Of a stretch of DNA of 64,000 nt, positions 1-9,705 are shown piece after piece; positions within the stretch are counted from its first letter, which is position 1, and every line of letters begins with the position of its first letter. Below the pieces are notes generated by a model. It was not told where the DNA came from. It worked only from the letters and a program-made list of their open reading frames with translations, and ran no database searches. The translations under genes were made by a program, and so were the position numbers. This stretch comes from Pseudomonas sp. ERMR1:02 (GTDB taxonomy: Bacteria; Pseudomonadota; Gammaproteobacteria; Pseudomonadales; Pseudomonadaceae): the NCBI RefSeq assembly GCF_002277815.1, contig NZ_NKJI01000001.1:241501-305500 (forward strand), written 5' to 3'.

Positions 1-2
1 AA

Positions 3-1322
3 GGCCATTTTGGTGAGCTGGGATTGAACCGTTTGCGTCTGCACTTTACGGGCGAACGTTACATTAGCCAAATGCTTTACCTGAGCCTGTTGCGCCATCT
101 GCAAGGCATCGAGCTGATCCCGCTAGATGGTGCCGGCAAGCCAATCGCCGGGGTGAACGACATGCCGCTGTCACTTCGGTTACCTGGCGATCGCGTGCAA
201 CCGGTGGGTTTTGCCGAAGAAGACGCGTTGGTTCCGTACCCGTTGAATACCTTCCGTGGTTATCGCTACCTGCAAGAGTATTTCGCTTTTCAGGACAAGT
301 TCCTGTTCGTTGACATCAACGATCTCGACCTGCTCAGGAGCTTGTCCGAAGACCACGTAAAGCAAGTGCGGGGTCTGGAGTTGCGCTTTGATATTCGCAA
401 GAGTGGAATGCAGCGACTGCGCCCGACCCTGGACAACATAAAGCTCCACTGCACGCCGATCGTAAATCTGTTCACGCACGATGCGCTGCCAGTGCGTCTC
501 GACGGAAAGCAGGATGAACACTTGCTTCTGCCAGCCCAGTACGACCCGGAAAACTGCGGTGTTTTCTCGGTAGAAAGCGTCACCGGATGGAGGTCTGGTG
601 GCTTTGGTGAACGGGAGTACGTGCCGTTCGAGTCCTTCGAGCACGATCCGAGTTTTGATGTGCCGGCCAGCCGTCCGCATTACAGCGTTCGCCAGCGCTC
701 ATCCTTGCTACACGACGGCCTCGATACCTATCTGAGCTTCGGTATTCAACACTCTGAAGTGCAGGAAACGCTCTCGATCGAGTTGGTGTGCACTAACCAG
801 AATCTGCCTCGCAAGTTAAAGCTCGGTGACATCAATCAGCGTTGCTCACAGACGCCGGAGTTCCTGAGTTTTCGCAATATAACTTCCGTCACGTCATGTT
901 TTGCACCGCCGCTCAATCGGGACTTCCTCTGGAAGCTGATCAGCAACATGTCGCTCAACTATCTATCCCTGGCTGACGTGAATGCGCTGAAGCTGATTCT
1001 CGAAACCTACGACCTGCCGCGCTACTACGACCAGCATGCTGAAAAGGTCAGCAAAAGGCTGCTCGACGGGCTCAAGTCGATCAAGCATCAGCACGTCGAC
1101 AGATTGCACCGTGGATTGCCGGTACGAGGCTTGCGCACTGAATTGATCATCGACCCACAAGGGTACATCGGCGAGGGCGATCTGTTCGTGTTCGCTTCGG
1201 TACTCAACGAGTTTTTCGCACTTTACGCCAGCCTCAATTCGTATCACGAACTGCGGGTAATAAGCACGCAAGGAGAAGTCTATCAATGGACGCCCCGCAT
1301 GGGTCTTCAGCCCCTGCTTTGA
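3..1322 (+). CDS. tssF: T6SS baseplate protein TssF (partial, 5' end outside window)
   Basis: The reading frame is open from the left edge (frame of base 3), so the N-terminal part is missing; about 440 residues remain of a family usually near 600. The sequence matches TssF (ImpG/VasA): the stretch beginning LRLHFTGERYISQMLYLSLL and the C-terminal part with FRNITSVTSCFAPPL and LRTELIIDPQGYIGEGDLFV are typical of the family. TssF forms the baseplate wedge of the contractile T6SS with TssG, TssK and TssE in the cytoplasm. It overlaps tssG by 37 bases, indicating translational coupling. Identity is confident from sequence and context; the start cannot be assigned. Confidence 0.95.
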   Translation, partial: GHFGELGLNRLRLHFTGERYISQMLYLSLLRHLQGIELIPLDGAGKPIAGVNDMPLSLRLPGDRVQPVGFAEEDALVPYPLNTFRGYRYLQEYFAFQDKFLFVDINDLDLLRSLSEDHVKQVRGLELRFDIRKSGMQRLRPTLDNIKLHCTPIVNLFTHDALPVRLDGKQDEHLLLPAQYDPENCGVFSVESVTGWRSGGFGEREYVPFESFEHDPSFDVPASRPHYSVRQRSSLLHDGLDTYLSFGIQHSEVQETLSIELVCTNQNLPRKLKLGDINQRCSQTPEFLSFRNITSVTSCFAPPLNRDFLWKLISNMSLNYLSLADVNALKLILETYDLPRYYDQHAEKVSKRLLDGLKSIKHQHVDRLHRGLPVRGLRTELIIDPQGYIGEGDLFVFASVLNEFFALYASLNSYHELRVISTQGEVYQWTPRMGLQPLL

Positions 1323-2302
1323 GCGGGCTGAGCCAGGTAATACGCGAGTACTCACTGTTTCAGGCCGTGCGGCTGGTGATTGATCGACTGCGCGAGAAAC
1401 ACCCGCACCTGAGTGAAGACGATTTGTACGATCAACTGGAGTTCCAGGCCAATCCGAGCCTCGGTTTTCCTGGTAGCGATGTGGACAGCGTGGAATTTTT
1501 TGAGGAGCACGGGCAGATGCGAGCGCGGTTGCGCTTCAACCTGATGAGTCTGGTGGGGGCCGGTTCACCACTGCCGGCGTTCTACGCCGAACAGGCATTG
1601 AGCGATAGCGAAGATGGCAACCCGACCCGCAACTTCCTCGATCTGTTCCATCACCGTTTGCAGCGATTGATGTGGCCGATCTGGCGCAAGTATCGATACC
1701 ACGCTGGGTTCCAGAGTGGTGCCCTTGATTCGTTTTCATCGCAGCTGTTTGCCCTGATCGGCCTTGGTGGCGAAGAGATTCGCAAGGCCCAGGAGCTGAA
1801 CTGGAAGCGCCTATTACCGTACCTGGGTCTGCTCAGTCTGAGGGCACACTCGGCTGCATTGATCGAGGCAGTTCTACGGTACTACTTCAAGCATGCAGAG
1901 CTGACCATCGAGCAATGCATCGAGCGTAGTGTCGACATTCTCGACGAGCAACGTAATTGCCTTGGACGTAGTAACAGCAAGCTCGGTGACGACCTGGTAC
2001 TGGGCGAACGCGTTCGCGATCGCAGCGGAAAGTTCCGGATTCATATCCGCGAACTTGACTGGCAACGCTTTCACGAATTCCTGCCGATCGGGTTCGGCTA
2101 TCAACCTTTGTGTGCGCTGGTGCGATTCACCCTGCGGGATCCGCTCGATTACGACATTCGTCTTGTCCTGCGTCGGGAAGAAGTCCGCGAACTGCGCATC
2201 GGTGAGCAGAACGTCTGTCATCTGGGGTGGACCAGTTGGCTGGGCTGCGAACGCGCTGACGGCGTGGTGACCCTGAGCAGCAAAAATTCATTAAGGATGT
2301 GA
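1286..2302 (+). CDS. tssG: T6SS baseplate protein TssG
   Basis: 338 residues, the usual size for TssG (ImpH/VasB), the second component of the baseplate wedge, which holds two TssF copies. Family features seen are the N-terminal YSLFQAVRLVIDRL helix, the FLDLFHHRLQRLMWPIWRKYRY block around residue 115-135 and the C-terminal half ending in the HLGWTSWLG motif. The ATG at 1286 is preceded by AAGGAGAAG at a good distance and lies inside the tssF end. clpV follows after three bases. Complete and in frame. Confidence 0.95.
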   Translation: MDAPHGSSAPALSGLSQVIREYSLFQAVRLVIDRLREKHPHLSEDDLYDQLEFQANPSLGFPGSDVDSVEFFEEHGQMRARLRFNLMSLVGAGSPLPAFYAEQALSDSEDGNPTRNFLDLFHHRLQRLMWPIWRKYRYHAGFQSGALDSFSSQLFALIGLGGEEIRKAQELNWKRLLPYLGLLSLRAHSAALIEAVLRYYFKHAELTIEQCIERSVDILDEQRNCLGRSNSKLGDDLVLGERVRDRSGKFRIHIRELDWQRFHEFLPIGFGYQPLCALVRFTLRDPLDYDIRLVLRREEVRELRIGEQNVCHLGWTSWLGCERADGVVTLSSKNSLRM

Positions 2303-2305
2303 GCA

Positions 2306-4912
2306 ATGATCAACATGGACCTGCAACAACTTATCCAGGCGCTGGATCCCGATAGTCGTCGTGACCTGGAAAGTTCTGCTGAACGCAGCATCGCCCGTGG
2401 AGGCAGCAAAATCCTCATCGAGGATTTTCTGCTGGCTTTGTTGGAACGCCCGCAAGGTTTGCTCGGTCGTGCCCTGCGAGATGCTGAAGTAGATGCCGGT
2501 GAGCTGGCGGCCGCGTTGCAATTGCGAGTTGAGAACAGTGCCTCGCACAATCCGGTGTTCGCTCCGGAGCTGGTGCAATGGCTGCAGGATGCCTTGTTGG
2601 TGGCGACCCTCGAGTTGGGTCAGAGCGTGATTGACCAAGCCGCGCTGATCCTCTCATTGCTGCGCAATCCGATGCGCTACGCCGGCAGCCGTTATCAGTT
2701 GTTGCTTGCCAGGCTAAACATCGAGCGACTGAAAGAATTTGCGTTGTCCCGGATAGAGCAGCCCACCGTCGGCAAGTCGGTTGTAATCGGTGAATCGTTG
2801 TTGGAGCGCTTCACTCACAACCTGACTCAACAGGCCCGTGACGGCACACTCGACCCGGTGTTGTGCCGCGATGTTGCGATCCGTCAGATGGTCGACATCC
2901 TCGCCCGTCGCCGCAAAAACAATCCGATCGTGGTCGGCGAAGCGGGCGTTGGCAAAACTGCGCTTGTCGAAGGCTTGGCCTTGCGCATCGCTGCCGGTGA
3001 AGTGCCGCCAGTGTTGAAGGGTGTTGAGCTGTTGTCCCTGGACATGGGGCTATTGCAGGCCGGTGCCAGCATTAAAGGTGAGTTCGAGCGGCGCCTCAGG
3101 GGCGTGATCGATGAGGTCAAAGCACGGCCGAGTCCGGTGATCCTGTTTATCGACGAAGCCCATACGCTGATCGGCGCGGGGGGCAATGCCGGAGGTTCCG
3201 ATGCGGCTAATCTGCTCAAACCGGCTCTGGCCCGTGGCGAGTTGCGGACTATCGCCGCCACGACCTGGGCGGAGTACAAGAAATACTTCGAAAAGGACCC
3301 TGCGCTGGCCCGACGTTTCCAGCCCGTGCAATTGCATGAGCCCACCATCAGCGAAGCGGTGACGATCCTTCGCGGCCTGGCTACGGTGTATGAGAAGAGC
3401 CACGGCATTTACCTGCGTGATGACGCTGTGGTGGCAGCGGCCGAATTGTCTGCGCGCTACCTGACAGGCCGTCAGCTACCGGACAAAGCCGTTGATGTCC
3501 TCGACACCGCATGCGCCCGTGTGCGTATCAGTCTGGCAGCTGCTCCGGAAAGTCTGGAGCGTTTGCGTAGGGAACTGGCTGAAGGTGATCGGCAGCGTCA
3601 GGCCTTGTGTCGGGACGCCGAAGCCGGGTTGCTGATTGATTACGCAGTGCTGGCCGCTCTGCAAGAGCGTCTTGCCTTGGTTGATGACGAAAGGGCCGAG
3701 TTCGAGTCTCTGTGGACCAGACAAAAGGAACTGGCCGAACGGCTGCTGGAACTGCGTCAGCAACTGGCCAGTGCCAGAGGAGGTGCCACCACTGAAACAG
3801 CGACACCTATGCAACAAGCACCACGCATCGAAGTACTGGAAATTGCGCTCAACGAAGCCCATCGCGACTTGACTGATGCGCAAGTCAAACAACGTCTGGT
3901 GAGCTTCGAAGTGTGCCCGCGTCTGGTGGCCGAAGTGATTAGTGCCTGGACGGGTGTGCCGTTGGCGCAGCTGGCCCGTGAGCACAATACCAAGGTCGCC
4001 AGTTTTGCCACCGACCTGCGCAACCGTATTCGAGGTCAGGAACAGGCTATTCAGGCACTGGATCGCTCGATGCGCGCTACGGCCGCGGGCCTCAACAAAC
4101 CCGACGCGCCTGTGGGCGTGTTTCTGTTGGTCGGCCCGAGCGGCGTCGGCAAGACCGAAACCGCGCTGGCGCTAGCGGATTTGCTGTACGGCGGTGATCG
4201 TTTTCTCACCACAATCAACATGTCGGAGTTCCAGGAAAAGCACACTGTCTCGCGCCTGATCGGTGCGCCACCTGGTTATGTTGGTTACGGGGAGGGCGGC
4301 ATGCTTACTGAAGCCGTGCGTCAGAAGCCGTACTCCATCGTGTTGCTTGATGAAGTCGAGAAGGCGGACCCGGACGTACTCAACCTGTTTTACCAAATAT
4401 TCGACAAAGGCATGGCTAACGATGGGGAAGGACGCCAGATCGACTTTCGCAATACGCTCATTTTGATGACCTCCAACCTGGGCAGCGAGCGGATCAGTCA
4501 ATTGTGCGAAAGCATTGCGCGGCCATCCGAGCAGGAGCTCGAAGCGTCCATTCGGCCGATCCTCAACCAACACTTCAAACCGGCTCTGCTGGCGCGCATG
4601 AGCATAGTGCCGTATTACCCGGTCAGTGGGCCGGTGCTGCGGGAGCTGATCGAAGTCAAACTCGGTCGCTTGAGAGAGCGCTTGCACCGTCGTCAGCTGG
4701 ATTTCGGCTATTGCCAGAACCTCGTCGATCACCTGACCGAGCGCTGCACTCAAAGCGACAGCGGTGCCCGTCTGATTGACCAGTTGCTGGACCTGCATGT
4801 ATTGCCTCAAGTAGCTGACCGTCTGCTTGATGGGATGGCAACGGGAGAACACTTCACGCGCGTTCATGCGACGCTGAATGCCGATGCACGCGTCATCTGC
4901 GAGTTCGCTTGA
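2306..4912 (+). CDS. clpV: T6SS sheath-disassembly ATPase ClpV (TssH)
   Basis: 868 residues, Clp/Hsp100 class with two AAA+ modules. An N-terminal Clp-N domain (about 1-150) is followed by Walker A GEAGVGKT at 211-218 and Walker B ILFIDEAHT near 280, a middle coiled region rich in Leu/Glu/Arg (about 410-520), then a second Walker A GPSGVGKT near 611 and the ClpB C-terminal domain. ClpV extracts TssB/TssC from contracted sheaths so that subunits can be reused. Position after tssG identifies it as ClpV rather than the chaperone ClpB. An AAGGA ribosome site precedes the ATG. A run of six G at 3178-3183 is intact here. Confidence 0.96.
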   Translation: MINMDLQQLIQALDPDSRRDLESSAERSIARGGSKILIEDFLLALLERPQGLLGRALRDAEVDAGELAAALQLRVENSASHNPVFAPELVQWLQDALLVATLELGQSVIDQAALILSLLRNPMRYAGSRYQLLLARLNIERLKEFALSRIEQPTVGKSVVIGESLLERFTHNLTQQARDGTLDPVLCRDVAIRQMVDILARRRKNNPIVVGEAGVGKTALVEGLALRIAAGEVPPVLKGVELLSLDMGLLQAGASIKGEFERRLRGVIDEVKARPSPVILFIDEAHTLIGAGGNAGGSDAANLLKPALARGELRTIAATTWAEYKKYFEKDPALARRFQPVQLHEPTISEAVTILRGLATVYEKSHGIYLRDDAVVAAAELSARYLTGRQLPDKAVDVLDTACARVRISLAAAPESLERLRRELAEGDRQRQALCRDAEAGLLIDYAVLAALQERLALVDDERAEFESLWTRQKELAERLLELRQQLASARGGATTETATPMQQAPRIEVLEIALNEAHRDLTDAQVKQRLVSFEVCPRLVAEVISAWTGVPLAQLAREHNTKVASFATDLRNRIRGQEQAIQALDRSMRATAAGLNKPDAPVGVFLLVGPSGVGKTETALALADLLYGGDRFLTTINMSEFQEKHTVSRLIGAPPGYVGYGEGGMLTEAVRQKPYSIVLLDEVEKADPDVLNLFYQIFDKGMANDGEGRQIDFRNTLILMTSNLGSERISQLCESIARPSEQELEASIRPILNQHFKPALLARMSIVPYYPVSGPVLRELIEVKLGRLRERLHRRQLDFGYCQNLVDHLTERCTQSDSGARLIDQLLDLHVLPQVADRLLDGMATGEHFTRVHATLNADARVICEFA

Positions 4913-4913
4913 G

Positions 4914-6437
4914 ATGGGGGTGTTCACTCAACTGCCGCAGCCGCTTGTGTACGCCGAGGCCTTGCTGGAGCAGTTCGCCAGTTTATCCCAGGCGGCGGAC
5001 AGCCCTGCGTTGCTAGGCGCCTTCCTGCGGGGGGTGGCGCAACTCAGCGGTTGCGAACTGACGCAATTGTATTTGCTCGATGCAAACCAAAGCAGCCTAG
5101 AACTGAATGCCGAATACCTGAACGGCATCCTGCAACCTCGGGACTTGGCGCAATCCCCGTTGAATTGCAACGATGCGCAACTACTGCAATTCGCCCTGCG
5201 CAAGAATCGCGTGGTGTGTTTCGGGCACTTGAGTGGCAGCTTGTACGAAACAGATTTTTTGCCGCCCCAGGCCAAACCATGGCAATCGCTATTGTGTGTG
5301 CCGCTGCTGAATCGGCGAGATGCCGTTGAAGGTTTAGTTCTTTGTGCCAGTCGCAGGCATATCGACCTGCAAGGGTTCGCCGACTCTCTGGGTCAATTGG
5401 GTTCGTTTGTACTTGGCCAGCTGCAACTGTTGCAACGGCTACATCGGCCGACTGGCAATGCGCGACCTGCACCGGCCAGTGTCCCGAATGCCAGCGGCTT
5501 TGGCCTGATCGGCAATAGTCTGGCGATGCGCCAAACCTATTCGCTGATCAGCAAGATCCTGCATAGTCCTTACACCATATTGCTGCGCGGTGAGACCGGT
5601 ACTGGCAAGGAAGTGGTCGCGCGAGCGATTCACGATGGCGGCCCGCGGCGTTCCCGACCGCTCATCGTGCAGAACTGTGCAGCGTTCGCCGAAAACCTCC
5701 TGGAAAGTGAACTGTTCGGCCACCGCAAAGGTGCCTTTACCGGTGCCGACCGCGACCGCGCCGGTCTATTCGATGCGGCTAATGGCGGCACCCTGTTCCT
5801 GGATGAAATCGGCGATATGCCGTTGTCCTTGCAAGCCAGATTGTTGCGGGTTTTGCAGGAAGGTGAGATCCGGCCACTGGGATGTAACGACACTCACAAA
5901 ATCGACGTGCGCATAATCGCGGCGACCCACCGTGACTTGGCGTTGCTGGTCAGGGAAGGCAAGTTTCGTGAGGACTTGTACTACCGTCTCGCGCAATTCC
6001 CGATTGAGCTGCCGCCCCTGCGTCAACGTGCAGGCGACATCCTTGATCTGGCCCGACATTTCGCTGACAAGGCCTGCACATTTCTGCAACGGGATAATGT
6101 GTACTGGTCCGAAGCGGCGCTGAGTCGTCTGGCCGCCTATGCCTTTCCTGGCAACGTGCGTGAGTTAAAAGGGCTTGTTGAGCGCGCGGTGTTGCTGTGC
6201 GAGGGCGAAGAGTTATTGACCGAGCACTTTTCTCTGCCCCAGGACGCGTTTGCGCAAGACAGTAGCCTGTATTTGCGCGAACGCCTGGAGCAGTTCGAGC
6301 GCAGCCTGGTGATCGATTGTCTGCGTAAAAACAATGGCAACCAGACGGTTTCTGCCCGACAACTCGGGCTTCCACGCCGCACTCTGCTGTATCGCTTCGG
6401 GCGTCTGAACATCAAGCCGGGAGACCTCAATGGTTAA
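4914..6437 (+). CDS. Sigma-54 dependent activator of the T6SS cluster (Sfa/VasH-like)
   Basis: Bacterial enhancer-binding protein with a GAF-like N-terminal sensor (about 30-180), a sigma-54 AAA+ domain with Walker A GETGTGKE near 226 and an intact GAFTGA loop near 272, and a C-terminal Fis-type helix-turn-helix (NNGNQTVSARQLGLPRRTLL). The GAFTGA loop needed to contact sigma-54 is present, so the protein should activate RpoN promoters. H2-type T6SS clusters of P. aeruginosa carry such a gene (sfa2) at the same place, and V. cholerae has VasH. I prefer ATG 4914, one base after the clpV stop; an in-frame ATG at 4878 would overlap clpV by 35 bases. Targets, probably hcp/tss promoters upstream, lie outside the window. 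Confidence 0.9.
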   Translation: MGVFTQLPQPLVYAEALLEQFASLSQAADSPALLGAFLRGVAQLSGCELTQLYLLDANQSSLELNAEYLNGILQPRDLAQSPLNCNDAQLLQFALRKNRVVCFGHLSGSLYETDFLPPQAKPWQSLLCVPLLNRRDAVEGLVLCASRRHIDLQGFADSLGQLGSFVLGQLQLLQRLHRPTGNARPAPASVPNASGFGLIGNSLAMRQTYSLISKILHSPYTILLRGETGTGKEVVARAIHDGGPRRSRPLIVQNCAAFAENLLESELFGHRKGAFTGADRDRAGLFDAANGGTLFLDEIGDMPLSLQARLLRVLQEGEIRPLGCNDTHKIDVRIIAATHRDLALLVREGKFREDLYYRLAQFPIELPPLRQRAGDILDLARHFADKACTFLQRDNVYWSEAALSRLAAYAFPGNVRELKGLVERAVLLCEGEELLTEHFSLPQDAFAQDSSLYLRERLEQFERSLVIDCLRKNNGNQTVSARQLGLPRRTLLYRFGRLNIKPGDLNG

Positions 6438-6513
6438 TCAGTGGCAACAGATGACCGAGTCCCTGCGTCAGTTTCACCTCATCCCAATCTCTTTTTCCTT
6501 CGGAGACCTTCGC

Positions 6514-6654
6514 ATGCCTGGTCGTCACTGGCAGGCCGCTTTGCTGGCACTCGTCGTTCTATGCGGCGTCGGTGGCTGTGGCGGTAATTACAAGTTCAAC
6601 GACAACACTTATCGCCCCTTGGGTGATCCGCAGGCGGTCAATCGCGGCAAGTAA
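6514..6654 (+). CDS. Very small T6SS-associated lipoprotein (OrfX-like)
   Basis: 46 residues starting MPGRHWQAALLALVVLCGVGG then Cys: a basic N-terminus, hydrophobic core and a lipobox-like VGGC, giving a mature peptide of about 25 residues ending LGDPQAVNRGK. A GGAG ribosome site lies just upstream of ATG 6514, which I choose over the in-frame start at 6430 because the longer form adds an unlikely N-terminus and lacks a ribosome site. H2-type clusters have a small uncharacterised ORF (orfX, PA1664) between sfa2 and fha2. Function is unknown; a lipid-anchored periplasmic peptide is the inference. Confidence 0.7.
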   Translation: MPGRHWQAALLALVVLCGVGGCGGNYKFNDNTYRPLGDPQAVNRGK

Positions 6655-6671
6655 CAGCAAGGAGCATCAAC

Positions 6672-7862
6672 ATGGAACTTGTTTTCGAAATACTGAACAA
6701 CAATCAGTTCTTGTCGACAGATTTTTGCCAGAAGACCTTTACACAATCCGGTGGAATTATTGGCCGGGGCGAGGGTTGTGACTGGGTCATTCGGGACCGC
6801 AAGCGTCACCTTTCAAGTCACCACGCGATAATCAGCTACCACGACGGCGCGTTTTATCTGACCGATACCAGCAGAAACGGCATCCAGGACCTGGTCAGCG
6901 GTTTGCACCTCAAAAAGGGCGAAGCGCTGCGTATCGAAACCGGAAGCATTTATGGGCTGGGCGACTTCGAGATTCGCGCACGTCTGAGCCATGGCTCGGC
7001 ACTCTTGGACGTCGAGCCATGCCGTCGGCACAAGACAGGCCATATCATTCCTGACGATGTGTTTATCGGGCTCGACCCATTGAAGGCCGTTGATCAGCAA
7101 GAGCATATTTACTGTGAACCCGACGAGCTGAGCGACTTTGATGGGCTTTTTGAGGCTCCCATGCAACGCGCTGACTATGCACGCATCGACATGGAAAACT
7201 TGACGGTGCCTTTCCTGGTTGAAGCCCCGACAAAACCTGAACCAGTCAGGCCCAAGGTTACCGAGGGTCAGCGCGAAGATTTCTGGGAGTGTTTCGGTGC
7301 CGCGCTGGGAGTGGATTTGAAGGGCCTCGACCCTGCAGCCCGAGAAACACTGGCGATCAATGCTGCGCGCTTGCTCAAGCAGAGCGTCGGCGGACTACAG
7401 CAAAGTCTGCGCACCCGCAGCGAACTGAAAAACGAGCTGCGACTGGCCCAGACGACTGTACAAAGTCTGCACGCAAACCCGCTCAAAATTGGCGTCGGTG
7501 CAGGTGAGGCGTTGGGCATGTTGCTGGCCAACAAATCGGGGCAGTTACCAGCAGAGCATGCGATTTCCCGCGCTTTCCTTGACCTGCAGGCGCACCAAGT
7601 GGCTTTGCTGGCCGCCAGTCGCGCAGCGGTTCGAGGGGCCCTTGAGCACTTTTCGCCACAACAGCTGACCCTGCGTTTCGAGCGCGATAAAAAATCGCTG
7701 ATCGCCACTTCCGGCAGCCGCTGGAGAGCCTTCAGCCGTTATCACCAAGCCCTGCTACAGGATGATGACTGGAGTGAGCGCCTGCTGACGCGGGACTTTT
7801 CCCAGACCTACGAAGAGCAGATTCGCCTGATCTCCACCCTCCACACTGACCTCCAGGGATGA
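6672..7862 (+). CDS. fha: T6SS FHA-domain protein (Fha/TagH)
   Basis: 396 residues. The N-terminal FHA domain (about 20-95) has the GRGEGCDWVI strand, the Ser-Ser-His-His element and the DTSRNGIQ turn, the phosphothreonine-binding pattern of FHA proteins. The C-terminal part (about 195-390) matches the conserved TagH/Fha region of T6SS proteins. Fha proteins are substrates of the cluster's Ser/Thr kinase and promote assembly; the phosphatase and kinase genes follow at the end of this cluster. The ribosome site AAGGAG is clear, and the stop overlaps the tssJ start by four bases (ATGA). Confidence 0.93.
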   Translation: MELVFEILNNNQFLSTDFCQKTFTQSGGIIGRGEGCDWVIRDRKRHLSSHHAIISYHDGAFYLTDTSRNGIQDLVSGLHLKKGEALRIETGSIYGLGDFEIRARLSHGSALLDVEPCRRHKTGHIIPDDVFIGLDPLKAVDQQEHIYCEPDELSDFDGLFEAPMQRADYARIDMENLTVPFLVEAPTKPEPVRPKVTEGQREDFWECFGAALGVDLKGLDPAARETLAINAARLLKQSVGGLQQSLRTRSELKNELRLAQTTVQSLHANPLKIGVGAGEALGMLLANKSGQLPAEHAISRAFLDLQAHQVALLAASRAAVRGALEHFSPQQLTLRFERDKKSLIATSGSRWRAFSRYHQALLQDDDWSERLLTRDFSQTYEEQIRLISTLHTDLQG

Positions 7863-8368
7863 TGCACATGTCTCGCAGTCGGACCGCTCCAATCAATGCC
7901 CTGACGCTTCTTGCCGCACTGCTTATTCTCACGGGTTGCTCGGCGTTATCGCCGTATTCCAGCGTGACCAAACTCAATTTGAAGCTGACTGCCAGTGATC
8001 AACTGAATCCGGATATCCATGGTCGTCCGTCGCCGATTGTCTTGCGTCTGCTGGAGCTCAAGCACCCGGTTGCGTTCGAAAACGCCGATTTCTTCAGCCT
8101 CTATGAGCGCGCCGGGAAATCCTTGGCGCCGGACCTTGTGACCAGTGAGGAACTGCAGCTGCGTCCCGGGGAAACCGTAGAGTTCAAGCTCAGCGTGCAA
8201 GAGGGAAGTCGTTACGTCGGCATCCTCGCCGCTTACCGCGACCTGCCTGAAACCAGGTGGCGCTACACCGTGCCACTCACATCGGGAGGCGTTACCAACA
8301 CTGACCTGAAGCTTGATCAGGCCGGTATCCGCAGCAGCACTGAAACACTCGCCAAGGCAGGTGACTGA
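7859..8368 (+). CDS. tssJ: T6SS outer-membrane lipoprotein TssJ
   Basis: 169 residues with a lipoprotein signal: hydrophobic LTLLAALLILTG before Cys27. The mature part, with YSSVTKLNLKLTAS and the PSPIVLRLLELK strand, is the transthyretin-like fold of TssJ (Lip/VasD), which anchors the membrane complex by binding the periplasmic end of TssM. The start at 7859 overlaps the fha stop; ATG 7868 is a possible alternative giving a more usual signal peptide. Confidence 0.93.
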   Translation: MMHMSRSRTAPINALTLLAALLILTGCSALSPYSSVTKLNLKLTASDQLNPDIHGRPSPIVLRLLELKHPVAFENADFFSLYERAGKSLAPDLVTSEELQLRPGETVEFKLSVQEGSRYVGILAAYRDLPETRWRYTVPLTSGGVTNTDLKLDQAGIRSSTETLAKAGD

Positions 8369-8370
8369 AC

Positions 8371-9700
8371 ATGCACGCCCATAAGGTCATTTGGCAAGAA
8401 GGCATGTTGCTTCGTCCGCAGCATTTCCAGCACAACGATCGATACCACGACTATCAGTTGAAAACCCGTACTCAACTGTTGGGCAGTTACACCTGGGGTT
8501 TCCTTGACCTGGAAGTCGATTTGCAATACCTCAATATGAGCAAACTGGTGATCAACCGGGCTTCGGGGTCCTGCCGGACGGCAGCCTCTTCGAGGTGGGC
8601 GGCAGCTCCAGGCCGCTGGCCCTGGATGTACCTGCCAATACTGGCAATACCCCCATCTATCTGGCGTTGCCATTAGTGACCGGCAACCATGTCGAGTCCC
8701 GCCGGCCGGAGCAGTGCGACGTGCTCGCGCGTTACATCGCGTATGAAATGGCTGTCGCCGATTCCAATGCGGGAGACAGTTGCACCAGCGAGGTCAGTTG
8801 CGCCCGTCCGGACTTTCGCTTACTGCTTGGCGAGCAGCACAACGATCAGGCCTGTGTGAAGCTGAAAGTCTGCGAAGTGCTCGACACCACACCCGATGGC
8901 GTGATCAGCCTCGATCCGGATTTCGTTCCGACGTACCTGCGGGTGCACTCGTCCAGCTATCTGCTCTCTTGTCTGAAAGAAGTCATCAGCATGCTCGGCC
9001 ATCGGGGCGACGCTATTGCTGAGCGGATTCGCTCCAATGGCAAAGTTGGGGGGCGGAAGTAGGCGATTTCATGATGCTGCAATTGATCAACCGTACCGAA
9101 CCACTGTTGCGTCATTACCTCACCAAGGAGCAGGTTCACCCTCAAGAGCTGTACTGCACGCTACTGACACTGCTGGGCGAACTGGCCACATTCTCCAGTG
9201 AGAGCAAGCGCTCGAATCTGGACAGCCGATACGAACACAGTGATCAGGCCACAAGCTTTCGCAAACTCATGGAAGCGATTCGTCAGGTTCTATCGATGGT
9301 GCTCGAACAGCATGCCATCGAAATGCCGATGCAGACGCGTCAGTACGGAATCATGGTTTCACCGTTAAACGACCATAAATTGCTGGGGTCGGCCTCGTTC
9401 GTGCTGGCCGCCAGTGCTCAATGCGACGCAGAGGAACTGCGCCATCGGTTGCCGGCACACCTCAAGGTCGGTCCGGTGGAGAGCATCCGCCAACTGGTCA
9501 ATCTTCATTTGCCTGGCATCAAAGTCAGGCCGTTACCGGTAGCCCCTCGACAGATTGCGTTCCACGCCAACAAAACCTATTTCATCCTCGAACTCAGTTC
9601 CGAAGACCAGGCACAACTCGAACGCTCCGGCGGCTTCGCGTTCCACGTGTCCGGAGAATTTGCCGAGCTCGAATTGAATTTCTGGGCCATCAGGAACTGA
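8371..9700 (+). pseudogene. tssK: T6SS baseplate-membrane adaptor TssK, disrupted by two frameshifts
   Basis: TssK links the baseplate to TssL/TssM. Its sequence is spread over three frames: residues from HKVIWQEGMLLRPQHFQHND to VINRASG in the first, FEVGGSSRPLALDVPANTG to IAERIRSNGKVGG in the second, and VGDFMMLQLINRTEPLLRHY to the C-terminus LNFWAIRN in the third. Each junction falls in a G run (8565-8568 and 9048-9053), and adding one G to each restores a continuous protein of about 443 residues, the normal TssK length. As written, translation from 8371 stops at 8676 after 101 residues. Whether this is decay or sequencing error cannot be told from one sequence. Confidence 0.9.
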
Positions 9701-9705
9701 GCGAC

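Noticed and set aside
8565..9053. Phase variation by G tracts in tssK
   Set aside because: Runs of four and six G are short for slipped-strand switching, and longer in-frame runs in the same operon are unchanged; fixed lesions or sequencing errors fit better.
8595..9062. A separate gene in the middle of tssK
   Set aside because: Its protein continues the TssK sequence without a gap on both sides, so it is a frame segment of tssK and not an independent gene.
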